A stretch of 64,000 bases of DNA, from positions 620,001 through 684,000 of the forward strand of contig CP136499.1 in assembly GCA_032768795.1 (NCBI GenBank), in the 5' to 3' direction. Position 1 is the first letter of the stretch; each line of letters begins with the position of its first letter. The notes below the pieces were generated by a model, which saw only the letters and a list, made by a program, of their open reading frames with translations, had not been told where the DNA came from and did no database searches. Source of the stretch: Tremella fuciformis. Lineage: Eukaryota > Basidiomycota > Tremellomycetes > Tremellales > Tremellaceae. The position numbers were made by a program, and so were the translations under genes. Positions 1 to 11,088 of this stretch are shown piece after piece.

Positions 1-170
1 ACTGACAGCGTGCCTGGCGTGATAGCAAGGAGGTGGTAGGCTTGCGAGGCAATCCAAAGGATAGGCATCCGAGGTCGAGTCAAGTGCGACGCCCGTAAGA
101 CGGCGTGTCAGCGACGTTACATTTACTTACCTAGTTTAATGACCATAGCCTCCTTCTTCTCGCTTTCGTC

Positions 171-1695
171 ATGAGTGCAACTACTTCGGTGTCAGACCAG
201 GAGATTCGGGGATCCGACGTTTTCGAGATCAATGTCGATCGTGATGGCTCAGTCGCCACTGATGCCCCTGTCTCTGAAGGTCTCGATCTTGCTGAGCTCG
301 AAGAAGGATCGACGTACTACGCTCAACTGAGCATCTCGTGGCTTTCCGAGATCGAGACGCTGCACGGGTGTCGTGTCTTAGCGTGAGTCCCACAGTCGAT
401 GTCCATGCCAAGGAGCAAAAAAGTAGCTGGAGCTCACACGAGAAACACCTTCGCTCGGCGGCACTCACACTCACACTCGACATTATACTTGCCTATTCCA
501 TCCTGTGCATACTTTTGACTTCAGTCGAGGAATTGAAGTGGATCGTCCGACCAAAAGAGACCCGATGATCAAGGTCGGATATCTCCTCGTGGATGGTCCA
601 GAGGTCAAGGACCTGGACAAAGCCTACTGGTATGTAGACCCGTCTCCTTTAGGCATGCCGTAGAGCCTCAGTCGTGCGCCGGGCCACTCGAGAGGGACGA
701 CGGGCGAGATTCGCGGCATTTTGCTGACCTGCCAGGGTCAATACTGTCCGTCTCAAGCCCCAAAGGGACTACCATGGGCTGTCATCCGCCACATTGCTCA
801 ACGATGCGCTCGTGCCAGAAGCGGAGAATCTCTTCTACTCCGCCTTGTTGATTTGCTCCTCGCGCCGTTTGGGTATCCGTAATGGCAAATCGCACGTCAC
901 CTATCTAGATATCGACGGGCTCAACGCCTCGCGTGCCCATTCGACGTTCGTCAAGCGATTGCGATGCTGCTTTGAAGCGGATGATCCAAATGCCGACGCG
1001 ACCCGCGACTTGCAGCTAGCATTGTTTCCCTTCCGGAACGGAGAGCGCAATGTTATGACGAGCAACGGACAATCGGGGACAGATCTCATCGTCGATGATC
1101 ACCACTTCGACGGATTATCTGTCGGCCGTGTGACAACCGGTATCAAGCACGTGCCCGTCTTTCGGAGTATCACCGCGTGGGCTCTAGTCCACAACTCGAC
1201 AGAATGCTGGTACTTGCGGAATGGCCAGTGGTCCGTTTCCCTTCTCTTCACCTTCCGTACCTTCCCTTTAAAGTTTTGAGCAGTCCAGCCAAAGTAACAG
1301 ACGGCCTGACGACCAGGGTCTCGGACGCCTTTGATCTCGTAGACATAGGACCACTCGGACGCCGGGTGGACGAACTCGACTCGGAAGCGTTTGCACTCAC
1401 AGCACTGCACGCACGTGCCCTCGACCCCTACTGGCCGGTGAAAGACCCCATAGTCGCCGCTGTCTTCGTTCATGACGAGCACAACAGGTGGAATCAGACG
1501 GAGTTGATCAGAGCGCTGGAATATCGTCTCATGAGGCAGCAAGAGAAGCAAGCCCCTCCATCGACGCGCAAACGACAGGCAGGCGAGAGTGCTCAGAGAA
1601 AGAGGAAGCTTGAGGCGCCTGAGCGGGTCGACCCCCTGGGCGCACCCCTCTCACCGTCGGCGACCATCAGCGATGTCGGATCTGAGGAGAATTGA
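171..1695 (+). CDS. Hypothetical protein, four-exon gene model
   Basis: I do not recognise a family. The model is exons 171-382, 525-629, 736 to about 1209, and about 1284-1695, giving roughly 400 residues. The first two introns (143 and 106 nt) have clear GTGAGT and GTATGT donors and CAG acceptors, and each junction restores an open frame (phase 2 both times). The third intron is needed to change frame. Its acceptor at 1283 fits, but the donor could be GTACTT at 1210 or GTCCGT at 1231. The ATG at 171 is the first in a frame preceded by a pyrimidine-rich leader. The N-terminus is acidic. The C-terminus is basic and polar with an RKRK-like cluster, which may be a nuclear signal. No catalytic motif was recognised. 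It could be a decayed gene, but three consistent junctions argue for a real one. Confidence 0.5.
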
Positions 1696-1707
1696 TCCTT
1701 GTCTGTG

Positions 1708-1810
1708 GCAGCTTGGTAGATCGCATGACGAGGGAGAGGAAGGGATCTTAGGGCACTGGACGCACGAGGATGAGGTCTCATCCTGTCATTCATCGCCGTC
1801 TTGAGCAGGG
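1708..1810. repeat. Dispersed hairpin-bearing repeat, copy 1
   Basis: This stretch shares a core with 6526-6765 and 46651-46890: a GATCRCATGACG-like start, then AGGGCAC, then GACGCACGAGG, then a perfect 8-bp hairpin. The hairpin is AGGATGAG, loop GT, CTCATCCT. The arms match copy 2 exactly but the 2-nt loop differs. It begins 12 bp after the stop codon of the preceding gene. The function is unknown. Confidence 0.6.
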
Positions 1811-1869
1811 AGCAGAGCAACGCATTTGGAGGTTATCGTCCCAGCTGAGAGGCTACGGAGCATCGGGGA

Positions 1870-3180
1870 GGAAATCTGTGAACCTAGAAGGAGTGCGGCG
1901 TGCGAGAGATAAACAGCCGCTCGACGCGAACGTTTACCATTCCCGCTCGAAGAACAGCTGAAGCGCATTCCCTCTTGTACCCACCCACCCGCTTTCCCAG
2001 GCCAACCCGCCAGTCGACATAACCCCCAAGCGAATTACCGTCGAGGAGAGAGCCGCCCCGGCAGCAGATCAAACCTTCATCACCCGCGCCGAGCTCTCGC
2101 GAGCAATCACGGGGTCGAGGCTATGTTGCAGCAGCTCATCAAGCGCACCGAGCCCGCCCGGGAGAGCCTTCCCGCCACGGAGCCGGTCGACGACATCGAC
2201 GAGTTCATGGACTTTGCCAGTCTCGGTGGGGGCACTCTCGGACCACCCGCACCGCCTCCTTTCCGCAGGCATCATGGTGAGAGCCCGGGCATCGAAGAAC
2301 GCGAAGCGTTCTTGGACGAGACAGTCCTCACCGCTGCCGTGGCCGGCTCCCTATCTCCGTAAAAGCTGCCGCTCCTCATTTCGCCGACAGCCGAGATCTA
2401 CCGCGAGAACGCCAACGACCCATCCGAACGCATTGTCCTCTCTCTCGATCAGGACACCTGCCAGTTCTTTGCCCCACCACCACGGAGCTCGACCGGCCTG
2501 GTGGCCGAGCGCCTCAAGGCGGCAATTCCCAACCTCGGTGTCTCCTCTACGCCTGGGGGGCGACCTCATCAACCTGATGGTCCGCGGCTGCCGGGAAATG
2601 GAGGCCGCCGCTGAGAGCTATACGGCGCTCTGCAGACTTGCCCAATCCGCGTCGGTCCACTTCAATATCGTACGGACTACCTCAAGGTGTCGCACAAGCG
2701 GTTTGCGTCTGACTTCCACGCCGCACTGTGATACGACGCCTACGACGCCGCGGCAGGCAACATCCTCATCCGCAAGGACAGCGTCCCCCGCCAGGCTGAA
2801 CTCACCGAGCGCCAACGCCACCCGGCCCCTCAAGCGGCTCGCACCACCGCCGCCACGCCTGCCCCAGACGAGCCCGCAAAGGAGAGGACGAAGCAGACCT
2901 CCGCCGCCGCCGCCTCGACCGAACGCTTCTAGAAGTTCCACATCTCCGGCTGCTCGGAACCGTGCCCCTCTGGCAGGAAGCACGAGTGCAGCAACTGTGG
3001 CAAGTACCACCACGTCTTCCACTGCACTGGGAAGAAGGCTCAGTAGGGACTCGCCGCTGGACGGGCCCTCGACCCGCAGGCAAAAGTGTTTGTATACAGG
3101 ATCAGTGATGCTTTGGTGAGCCTTGCTCTTGATACTCAAACACGGTGGCGCGGGCTGCGACTTCAACCACGTCGCGCAGG
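1870..3180 (+). pseudogene. Decayed gag fragment of a DIRS/Ngaro-like retrotransposon
   Basis: Pieces in all three plus-strand frames match, in order, the gag region of the minus-strand element at 16.5-20.8 kb. Shared blocks are LEGVRRARD near 1885, PKRITVE near 2030, EIYRENANDPS near 2395, KRFASDFH near 2700, YDAAAG near 2745, a zinc knuckle CSNCGKYHHVFHC (C-X2-C-X3-H-X4-C) near 2980, and FVYRI-DALV near 3090. Several stops and frame changes make it non-functional. No RT or recombinase follows, so this is a truncated relic. Calling it gag rests on the zinc knuckle and on its position upstream of RT in the other copy. Confidence 0.7.
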
Positions 3181-3448
3181 GGTTAGGCGAGCTCTGCGAA
3201 GCCCTCACGAGATCGCCATTTACTGGGGCGTGCGCGTCCCCACCCCACTCTTCAACCCTATCCCGCCCATCACGCGCACCCTGACTCTTGATCCAACCTT
3301 GCTCTTGTTCCAACCTTGCTCTCGTCGCTTCCAGCCGAGTCGCGGCATCACACTCTGCCAACTTGCGCTTGGAAGGATCTGATGAGGTCTGCGATAGGGA
3401 TGGCTCTCTATCGCCTCGTCCTCTCACTTCTCATCGACGATATCCAGC

Positions 3449-3899
3449 ATGTCAGGAGAGCAAGTAACAGTCTTGTGTCAGGCAAAGAATGTGAGTAACG
3501 AGCCAAGCAGACAGAGGCTGATACCAGCATCAGCACCAGCTCAAGGTTGAAGTGGACGGCAGTGTCGACAACGAGCTCAGGGAGATAGAAGAAGAGATGG
3601 AGCAGCTGTACTTTGAGATGGACGAGCTCAACTGGTCCTCCACGGCATCGTCCGGCTTACCCGAAAGTGGGACAGAGAGTGAGACTGAGATGTCCGTCGC
3701 GGAGTCCCGGAGCAACAACGCTGACTGGATTCCAGGTGAGATGCCCCCTGGAGTAGTGTGTTCGCTGACGGAATACATAGGCCTTGGCTTCCGCCCAAGG
3801 AGTCTCCTACAGCACCGGTACGACTTGCGTCAAGCGCGGACCACCAGTCAGCGCTACTCTCCTAGTCACTCCCCGCCGACGGGAAGGAAGAGGAGGTAG
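3449..3899 (+). CDS. Small acidic hypothetical protein, three exons
   Basis: The model is exons 3449-3490, 3546-3735 and 3781-3899, for about 116 residues. Intron 1 (GTGAGT to AAG, 55 nt) joins MSGEQVTVLCQAKN to the long acidic exon in phase 0. Intron 2 (GTGAGA to TAG, 45 nt) matches the usual intron size in this window. The protein has an acidic, probably coiled-coil segment (EIEEEMEQLYFEMDEL) and a basic C-terminus ending TGRKRR. An alternative acceptor at 3799 would shift frame and give a different C-terminus ending at 4005 with another coil-like stretch. I do not recognise a family, and both the start and the final exon are inference. Confidence 0.45.
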
Positions 3900-4279
3900 C
3901 AATCAGTCGATTGCCGGTCTGCGCGCAGAGCTGTCGGGTGTCATTGCTCGTCAATTGCGAGAGAACGCGGCGTTGGTAGCCGTCCAGACGGAGATCTTCG
4001 ATTAGGTGGTGTTGCCGAAGGAGCGAACGAATTCGAGCCGACCACTTGTGATCTTGCTCTCTCCCTCGCGCGGGAGTGGATGGCCAAGCTAGTGGGCGGA
4101 GAGAGCAGGGGCGTTGCGGCGCATCGAGGCGCTCGCCACAACTTTCGACCTGATCAAGGATGGTCTGCAAAACAAGAAGTATGAAGCTCGACCTCCTGTT
4201 CCAACGCCTAGTGCTGCAGAATCAGTGGTCGCAAAACCTTGCAGAGCATCGAGACCCCCTTTGTAGTACTTACAATGCA

Positions 4280-4807
4280 TCACACTACTTCGTGCAAGAC
4301 TACATGCTCCGCCTCGCAGAGCGCAAGCACGATGTGCCTTCTGCCAACGTCTGTGGCGCCCACCCCAAGTAGCGCTCCGGGCTCGCCTCTCGCCACCCAT
4401 AAGACACCCGGCTTCGCTGTGGTCTTATTCGTTTGCGGGTAGTAGACGTACACGTTGCCTTCCCCCGCAGAGGGCAAACCGGCGTCGAAAGCAAGTACGG
4501 TCGTCCCCGTAGCCTGAGTCTGGCTCGTTTCGATGTCTCAGGCGTGTCTCTGTAATGCGAGGATGTCGAGTGTCGGACGAGCCGAATATCCATTCTTGCT
4601 GCTCATAGCGAAGGCAAGAGCCGGTACCGCCGCCTCCTGCACCCATGGCTCTGAGTCGCAGTCGCCTTCTGGCTGCGGGTTTCGCAGCCGCCCGCCCATT
4701 GCGGACCTGATGATCATTCCGGTACCATGGCCGATGAGAAGCGGAGCCCACAGTGGTCGTTCCGAAGTGGCGATGAAAACCGCGAGCGGACTGGAGAGCT
4801 GACTCAT
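4280..4807 (-). pseudogene. Unknown protein, one frame broken by a single stop
   Basis: From an ATG at 4807 a minus-strand frame runs 89 codons to a TGA at 4538-4540. It then continues in the same frame for 86 codons to the stop at 4280, with ordinary protein-like composition (for example GNVYVYYPQTNKTTAKPGV). No GT-AG pair neatly removes the stop. Either this is a recently inactivated gene or the downstream half belongs to a spliced model I could not resolve. The alternation of short hydrophobic and Tyr/Trp-containing strands suggests a secreted beta-rich protein, but no family is recognised. Confidence 0.3.
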
Positions 4808-5010
4808 TGATGAGTCGATGAGTGCGTATGCCTAGGCGAGATGGGAAGACGAGAGGGAGATGGACAGGTCGGCTCGAGTTGTGCCAGCAGGAGAGGGGAT
4901 GGGGAAGGAGAGGAAGGACTCGGCGTTTTGTGTCCACGTCTACGGCGGCAGCGCAGGATCCTGATCGGTGGACTTCTTTCCGTTAGGCAGCGGAGGAGGG
5001 AGCATGGCTG

Positions 5011-5442
5011 CTAGACCAGGTTTCGAGCATGCTGCTCGAGGTCCGTTATGTCCTTCGGGCTCCTCGACATCGAAAGTAGCTTTTGGCGGCGTGAAAGTCT
5101 CGCCCGCAAGCACACACCAGCCGTCCCGGTAACCGAAGCATCGTACGGCAGGGCTTGTCCGTGCAGCCTCCAGTTGACTGAGAGTTCTTCTCGGTCCTGA
5201 TCCTCAGGATTACTGCGTCCAGGGTCGAGGCTGACTGTCAGCAACTCGAAGGTCTTTGCCTTTGTTCGAGGTCTCGTTTCGGCCCCTTGGAGTAGCGAGT
5301 GCGACAACAGCAGTTCTACCTCGTCAGTCGACGCAAGGTAAGACTCTCGAAGCAGAAAAGGTGTTTGGGATAAGGGAGCGGAAGGAAAAGCATAACGCGC
5401 GACAAGACGCGTGAAAGACATTAGATCTGTTGACCCGATCAC
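5011..5442 (-). CDS. Hypothetical ORF beginning inside minisatellite-like DNA
   Basis: This is a 143-codon minus-strand frame with ATG at 5442. Its first residues (MIGSTDLMSF) are encoded by an outlying minisatellite unit. The rest (LLRESYLASTDEVELLLSHSL and onward) has no repeat character and could be protein-coding. No family is recognised. The true start may lie downstream or in an unresolved exon. Confidence 0.25.
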   Translation of the reverse strand: MIGSTDLMSFTRLVARYAFPSAPLSQTPFLLRESYLASTDEVELLLSHSLLQGAETRPRTKAKTFELLTVSLDPGRSNPEDQDREELSVNWRLHGQALPYDASVTGTAGVCLRARLSRRQKLLSMSRSPKDITDLEQHARNLV

Positions 5443-5499
5443 GCACCTCCTTTCATTGTTACAAGACGGCGATCAATGCCCTTGACACTCGACTGGCCG

Positions 5500-5927
5500 G
5501 TCACTTTTGTTTAACATTCATCAGGTCTGACGTCCTTTCATTAGGTCTGTTGATCCGGCCACGCACGTTCTTTCATTAGGTCTGACGTCCTTTCATTAGG
5601 TCTGACGTCCTTTCATTAGGTCTGTTGACCCGGTCACGCACGTCCTTTCATTAAGTCTGTTGACCCGGTCACGCACGTCCTTTCATTAGGTCTGTTGACC
5701 CGGTCACGCACGTCCTTTCATTAAGTCTGTTGCCTCCTTTCATTAGGTCTGTTGACCCGGTCACGCACGTCCTTTCATTAAGTCTGTTGCCTCCTTTCAT
5801 TAGGTCTGTTGACCCGGTCACGCACGTCCTTTCATTAGGTCTGTTGATCCGACCACGCACGTCCTTTCATTAAGTCTGTTGACCCGAAGACGCACGTCCT
5901 TTCATTAGGTCTGACGTCCTTTCAGGA
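5500..5927. repeat. Minisatellite with 35-, 22- and 20-bp unit variants
   Basis: More than ten near-identical units share CCTTTCATTA-GTCTG. The longest unit is about 35 bp and includes GTTGACCCGGTCACGCACGT. Shorter units of about 20 and 22 bp lack that block and join CATTAGGTCTG directly to ACGTCC or TTGCC. An isolated degenerate unit lies at about 5410-5460. The array stays open for 63 codons on the minus strand (repeating ERTCVTGSTDLMK), but I do not regard it as a gene. Confidence 0.95.
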
Positions 5928-6525
5928 CACGTAAAGTGCAGTGAAGGATGTAGAGTGAAACGGACCCGGTAGCAATGACCCATTGGTTTGGGCTGAGCGC
6001 GAGCATGGACGGATTTCCGGGCTGGACTCTGAGCTGCGATGATTCTTTGGGCGGCAGCTCGGCGAGTTTGGTGAACGTTGGGCTGTCGTGGTCCTGCGCG
6101 TTAGCTCCCGGGCAAAAGAGCGAATGCCAAGCTCACCTTGATTGTGAAACCCCCCACATCCGCCAATCGACCGTCACTCATACTATCTTCTGCCATTTCC
6201 TGTCGTCAAGTGGTCTCATCTTCTCCTGGACCGGACGTCTTTGAAGCTGAGGAAGTTGGCGTGGTATCCCTTATGGCTCCAGGTGGCCTTGTGAGGTAGC
6301 GGTCACGAGGATACGTCGTTGTTAGGCAAAGGCCAGTGCAGCCGGTATGTCTCGAATTGAAAATACAGCGGTGGCCAGAAATCAGGGAAGGGATAGCTCA
6401 TCATGATTTTCGGACCTGTGCTCTCGAGTGTCATGCAAAGTGAAGACGAGCCTCACGTTGAGAACGGTCGTTGGCGGAGACGTGGTCGCGAATATGCGGA
6501 GCTCCATTGCCTTTCGAGTTTGATG
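5928..6525. other. No supported gene
   Basis: There is a short plus-strand frame at 5975-6244 (89 codons) with no recognisable motif or splice support. Otherwise I see nothing. Confidence 0.5.
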
Positions 6526-6765
6526 GATCACATGACGCGATGAGAGGTGTCTCAGGGCATCGCACGCACGAGGATGAGCTCTCATCCTGTCATCTCTCGC
6601 TCTCATTGCAGGTCTGCTCGGCAGCGCTTCCGGCCCGCCCGGCCCAGCAGCCCTGTAGTTTTGAATTGAGCCGCTGTGCTCGTGCCCGCCCCTGCGGGCC
6701 CATGCAGCTCATCTGCGCCACAACCTGAACGAGAACGGAGATAGGGAGGTGCCGATAGAATTGGA
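6526..6765. repeat. Dispersed hairpin-bearing repeat, copy 2
   Basis: It matches 46651-46890 over about 240 bp with indels, including GATGGATCACRTGACG, TCTCAGGGCA, GCCGCTG(T/C)GCTCGT, CGGGCCC-ATGCAG and a final ACGGAGAT-GG segment. Its first about 90 bp match copy 1. The hairpin is AGGATGAG, loop CT, CTCATCCT. A decayed retroelement fragment follows immediately. Confidence 0.7.
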
Positions 6766-6804
6766 GATTAGGATATTGGGTTACAATTCAAGGCTTGCGA
6801 TCTA

Positions 6805-7625
6805 GAGGTGATCGATAGTGGGGTCACCCATTGTACGACCCCGCAACCATCGTTCCTCAAGAGAGCGAGGACGCTTGAGACGCCCGTCCGCTTTGTACTC
6901 GCGAGCGGAGATACCGTCGAGGCCGGCGAGGTCGAGGTAATCCTGTCGAGGAGAGGCCTCACCCCGCCAGGCCGCTATCACGTATAGACTGCAAGAGTCA
7001 GCGTGTGAGCAGTATCGAGACTACCCGCCCGTGTCTAACAAGCAGAGCTCATGGACGATGGCGGAGCGCTGCAGAGGTAGGAAGGGAGGCTCACAATAAG
7101 AAGAGAGGGTCCCTGTGGACCGTCACCCTTGAGACAACCGCCACCCCGAGCGTCCTGGGGCACATCACCCCGGCCGCGAGAAACGTCGAGGCCAGGATCG
7201 ACGCTAAGCGCTCCCAGAACTTCGGAGCCGATGATAAGGGCAGTGGGGGGCCGTTTGGTGATAAAAGGGGAGCAAGGGGAGCCTGTGATGAGAAGGAGGC
7301 CGCAATTTAAGGGCCAGAGAACCATAAACACCGTCGTTATCGGCCCTGCAGACCTGGGAATCAGCTCAGCCTGTCAGACTGGATTTCCGCTCACAAAGTT
7401 GTCCGCCGCCGCCGTTGCCGCGCATCATCTTGTAGCCCTGGGTCAGGACGGTCAGCACGTTGCGCAAGAGACGGGTTACATGCGCATGTCGGCCGCCAGT
7501 GACGACCAAGAGACCAGCGGCGATACAGAGACGATGTCGAGTTACGTGGTCCGTTTACACACCTGATCGGACCGAAACGCCGAAACGCCGATAATCAACA
7601 TCCTGCATGCGCACGGGATATCACC
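6805..7625 (+). pseudogene. Decayed fragment of the Gag-protease-only copia derivative (element B family)
   Basis: Plus-strand pieces match the protease-to-C-terminus part of copia element B. It reads VIDSGVTHCTTP against B's VIDSGATHHLTP, then LETPVRFVLASGDTVEAGEVEV, then RGSLWTVTLETTATPS, AARNVEARIDA, FGDKRGARGACDEK and AAVAAHHLVAL. The middle block (from AARNVEA to AVAAHHL) occurs in B but not in the full-length elements A and C, so this is a relic of the derivative itself. It carries stops and frameshifts, lacks the first gag part and LTRs, and points opposite to element B. Confidence 0.8.
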
Positions 7626-9300
7626 GTCCTGCACCGTCCTCATCGATCTGATGTGTTTGGCAAGCGCGTATGGAGGGCCCGCGGGCGAAATGAGCCTGTA
7701 GCAGGCAGGACATTATACCACATAGTATAGCGCAAGGCGTAGCCGAACGAAGAACTGGGTGTGGGTGGGACGCTTGGGCACAGATAACGCCAATTCGTAC
7801 GAAGGCGCTGTGATAGAGAGAGGAGGGGGATCAGCTTCATCCGCTTGCACGGTGTCCGTTGTCATGTGACACCAACATGAGAGACTCCATACATGCAGGG
7901 CGATCAGGGTGACCACAAACAGGCCGACGCCTATATGCGCTACCATTTTGCGCTCTATGTCTCCCTCACTGGGGTTAATAGACTCCAATCTCTCCTCTGA
8001 ACCGCAGGTCTTTTGTTTCGACGCGTGCCTATCCGACCCGTCAGGATCATGTTTGAGCGAGGGTCATGCCTGAGACTGCTCGCCGCGCCTTGGACCCGAA
8101 AAAGCAAGGTACTGTCCGTATGGAGGCGGCAGAGATTTCCGATCCATCGGTACTTTTGATTTGCTTGAGAGGTGGAAAGGTGCATGCTGGGTGGAACCTC
8201 GAGCGGCGAGGGATGACGGCATACAACGACAACAGAAGTTGGCAATTTGCCTGCTGTGCCTGTGAGCATTTCGGTCCAAGCTGGTCCTGAAGGGGATTTG
8301 AGCGACACGCACGGCATCCCTTGACGTCAGCCGTAGCCTGCTGATCATACTGTCTCGGAATTGCGGGTTGCAGGGGAATTTAAATCCAATGTTCAGATGA
8401 GGGAGGAGAGAAGTGGCAAGCAACGGATTTCGTGACGCTTCGAGTTCAAGAGGCTAGACGTAACTGTCCGGGGTCCTCCAAACTTTGCGTGGCTGCTGCC
8501 ACCACCTCGTCGGCCAAGTCTCAGCACCAATGCCTTGGTGCGTGGCTGGTCCATCGTCAATACTATCTGCATATTTCAGCCTGACGATTGGAGGTAGGAA
8601 TGTGCCAAAGAATTTGGGGAACGCCTTGAGGACTTGGCGTCATATGCGGACCAGCTGTCATCAGCTTATTGACCGCCGAGGAGAAGGTGCGACATGTTGA
8701 GAGGGAAAGTGTCGCTCGAATCTGTTTGCGGCATGACGAATATGGAAACATCAGCATACGAGGACCAGGGCAGTCGCTCGGCACACTGACGGCCGCCCCT
8801 GCGAGGGGTTCGACGACGAAGTAAAGTCGCGTCTCGTAGGGTCTGTACTGACGACAATATCTCCCGGTGGGAATGCGCGGTCGGAGACGCATACTGGGGG
8901 CAAATCCTGTATCGAGAGATACACCAGCCGCGCGAGAGATTCTCTCGTAGATTATCACTTTCGATGAGGGGAGTGGAGTCATGAGGTCTGGAGTCCCAGA
9001 GCCTGCGACGGGCTAAAAGTCCTACTGCGCCGCCGGACATTGCGTGTCGCGTCGTCGAAGAGCAGGTTCTTCCAAAGGAATTCGACCGTGATTCGTCCGG
9101 ACTATTGAGTGCCGAAATTACAGGGCTGGGAGCAGGCTATGGTCACGCTTGATACGGCTGGTTCGGCGCTCGGGGCGGGCAAATACATCGTAGCTCTCGT
9201 CTCGAGGGGCACAGTGCGTCAAAGATTCAAGACCTGCTGGACGCTTAACTCGTCTTCCCACAGCGGGACTCCGAAGTAAGCAGGCTATGAAGCCCTCTCC
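7626..9300. other. No firmly supported gene; two weak ORFs
   Basis: On the minus strand, 7713-7946 could encode a 77-residue peptide with one hydrophobic segment (GVGLFVVTLIALHVWSL), a possible small membrane protein. Also on the minus strand, 8563-8982 is a 139-codon frame of ordinary composition. Neither has splice or family support. Confidence 0.4.
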
Positions 9301-9648
9301 CTACGATTCATTGCTGCCAGTCGACCAAAATGTGGCGACCGTCTGGGGGCGGAAAGTGAGACAACGAGCGAGTCGGCGATGGTCTTGTCGCAGCGACGTC
9401 GCTCTCGCGGACTCAATTGTGCCCGAGATTGCTTCGATCACCTCCAGCAAGAACCCGTACATCTCGGCAAGTGAGCCTAGAGGAAAACCGAACGGCGAGA
9501 AAGGGCTGATCATACATGTGCAGCAGGTCTGATGATGTAGCTCGGCGAGAAACGGTCGCACGATGAATCCCTTGTAGAGATTGAACAGCCGATGCGCTAT
9601 ATTGAAGGCGAAACCTGGCGAAATGACGCTCAGTCTTCGTCGCCACAC
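9301..9648 (-). CDS. Candidate exon of an unknown gene
   Basis: A minus-strand frame reads with convincing protein composition: FAFNIAHRLFNLYKGFIVRP, then AEMYGFLLEVIEAISGTIES, ending STGSNES stop. An internal segment bounded by GTATGATC and CTCTAG (39 nt) may be an intron; its removal keeps the frame. No in-frame ATG was found at the 5' end, so an upstream exon is missing or the gene is broken. It lies just downstream of, and in the same orientation as, the kinase-like gene. Confidence 0.3.
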   Translation of the reverse strand: MWRRRLSVISPGFAFNIAHRLFNLYKGFIVRPFLAELHHQTCCTCMISPFSPFGFPLGSLAEMYGFLLEVIEAISGTIESARATSLRQDHRRLARCLTFRPQTVATFWSTGSNES

Positions 9649-9851
9649 TCTCTTCAGTCACGACTTCCTACCCGAAATCGCATCATGGATTAATCACTTG
9701 CCCGCGGATCGAGAGCCATGTCATCTTACTTAGGCTCTCCGGACCGGGTTGAATCGTGACTTTGCTTTCATCCGCGATACATTGCAGCACTGCTCGCCAC
9801 GAGACCCGATCATAGGCACAATATCAAAGGCATTGGGGATGTACATTGTTT

Positions 9852-11088
9852 TTACAAACCTTGCCGAGCGTACACTGTAGACCATGCCTCCCTGTCCAGC
9901 ATATCCACCACGGCTTGTCGTTCCTCTCTAACCTCGTCTTCCGAGCCCAGTCTGGTCCGCCCAAAGTCGATGAGCCTCACTCTCGGCTTCGACTCAGCGC
10001 CGACGGCGACTATGCCCCTTCGTACATGGCGCGGAGCAATGTCGCCATGTATGAAACCTGCCTCGTGAAGCTGTCCGAACGCATCAATGATTTCGTCTCT
10101 GAGCCTTAGCTGTGTGTCCGAGTAACAAGAAGAAGAAAGGTCCCACCTTCGCACGTGCAATTCCGACGACGAGCATGCGGGACCCACATCTTCCAAGACA
10201 ACTACGAGTAGCCTGTACTCGTCCTTCATGATCTCGACCTCGGTCTCGGAAAGACCCTCGCCCAAGGCCATCATCGAGGTCGGCAGGCACACCCCGTTCC
10301 AGACGCCGAATAGGGCCGGCGCGCTGGTGAAATGGTGGCGAAAGAATGAGGATCGAAGGAAATGTAGCTCATGCTCAATCTCGGAGACTGCTTCCGCCCG
10401 CGAGACATCCCATTCACGTTTGCCCTCCACATCCACGACTCCGTCGCCAAATGCAGCTGGTCGACAGATCTTCACAATCACCCTCTGAGAGTCTTTCTGC
10501 CCTTTGAGGCTGACAGACTGGGTGATCGTACCTCGGTACGCTGTCCAGTACAGTCCCTCAGAGTCGACAGCGTCGAGACGAATGTCCATACCCGAGCTCG
10601 ACTCCTGGCAAGCGTCGCGGACCTCGCAGGCCTCGGGCTGCCATGGTGTGAACTGATATTCTGGCAATGAATCTACCGGGATGAGACGACTGCCCGCGAC
10701 CAGCCCTTGGCGCATTCTGGAGGCGAATTGTGGACCGAATGAGATGTGCAAGGACGGGCACAGCGTTGCTAGCGGTTCCTTGTGAGCCAGTGGCGAGTGG
10801 TGCGATGAAAAAGGCGATGCCCAGTACTGCTTTGGGCATGGGTGATCCTGGAAAAGCTGAGGACGAGGGAAAGTGGGTGTGGTGGGGGACAACTAGCTCA
10901 TGTCAGCTGTGACGCCATACCCTCGCATCCGTTAAAGACCTCACGAGTTCATCCGAAACAGGACTGGAAGATTGGAGCAAGGGCAGATCTTGCAAAAGAG
11001 AGTTCGATTCGCCGCCTGTAACGTATGACATGGAGCGTCCAGTCTGGGGGTCCCCTAGGTCCGCCTGCTGTTGATCGGTTGATGACAT
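9852..11088 (-). CDS. Kinase-like protein (fungal PKL family), two exons
   Basis: The model is exons 11088-10921 and 10856-9852, giving 390 residues. The 64-nt intron has a GTATGG donor and a pyrimidine-rich acceptor ending CCTCAG, and joins both frames in phase 0. Kinase hallmarks are a beta-3 lysine in VIVKICRP (about residue 185), a helix-C-like EIEHELHFL (about 214), catalytic loop HGDIAPRHV with Asp about 328, and metal-binding DFG in LIDFGRTR (about 353). This suggests phosphotransfer on an unknown substrate; the glycine loop is weak. A segment from GTGCGAAG to CACACAG just before the catalytic loop (45 nt, pyrimidine-rich) could be a further in-frame intron, which would shorten the product by 15 residues. 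The divergent nuclease-kinase gene starts about 960 bp away. Confidence 0.85.

Noticed and set aside
5669..5860. 63-codon repetitive minus-strand ORF in the minisatellite
   Set aside because: The frame stays open only because the repeat unit lacks a stop in that phase; composition follows the repeat and it has no independent coding signal.
10558..10839. Minus-strand frame starting MPKAVLGIAFFIAPLATGSQG, resembling a signal peptide
   Set aside because: It overlaps exon 2 of the kinase-like gene in another frame; the spliced phase-0 model uses the kinase frame.
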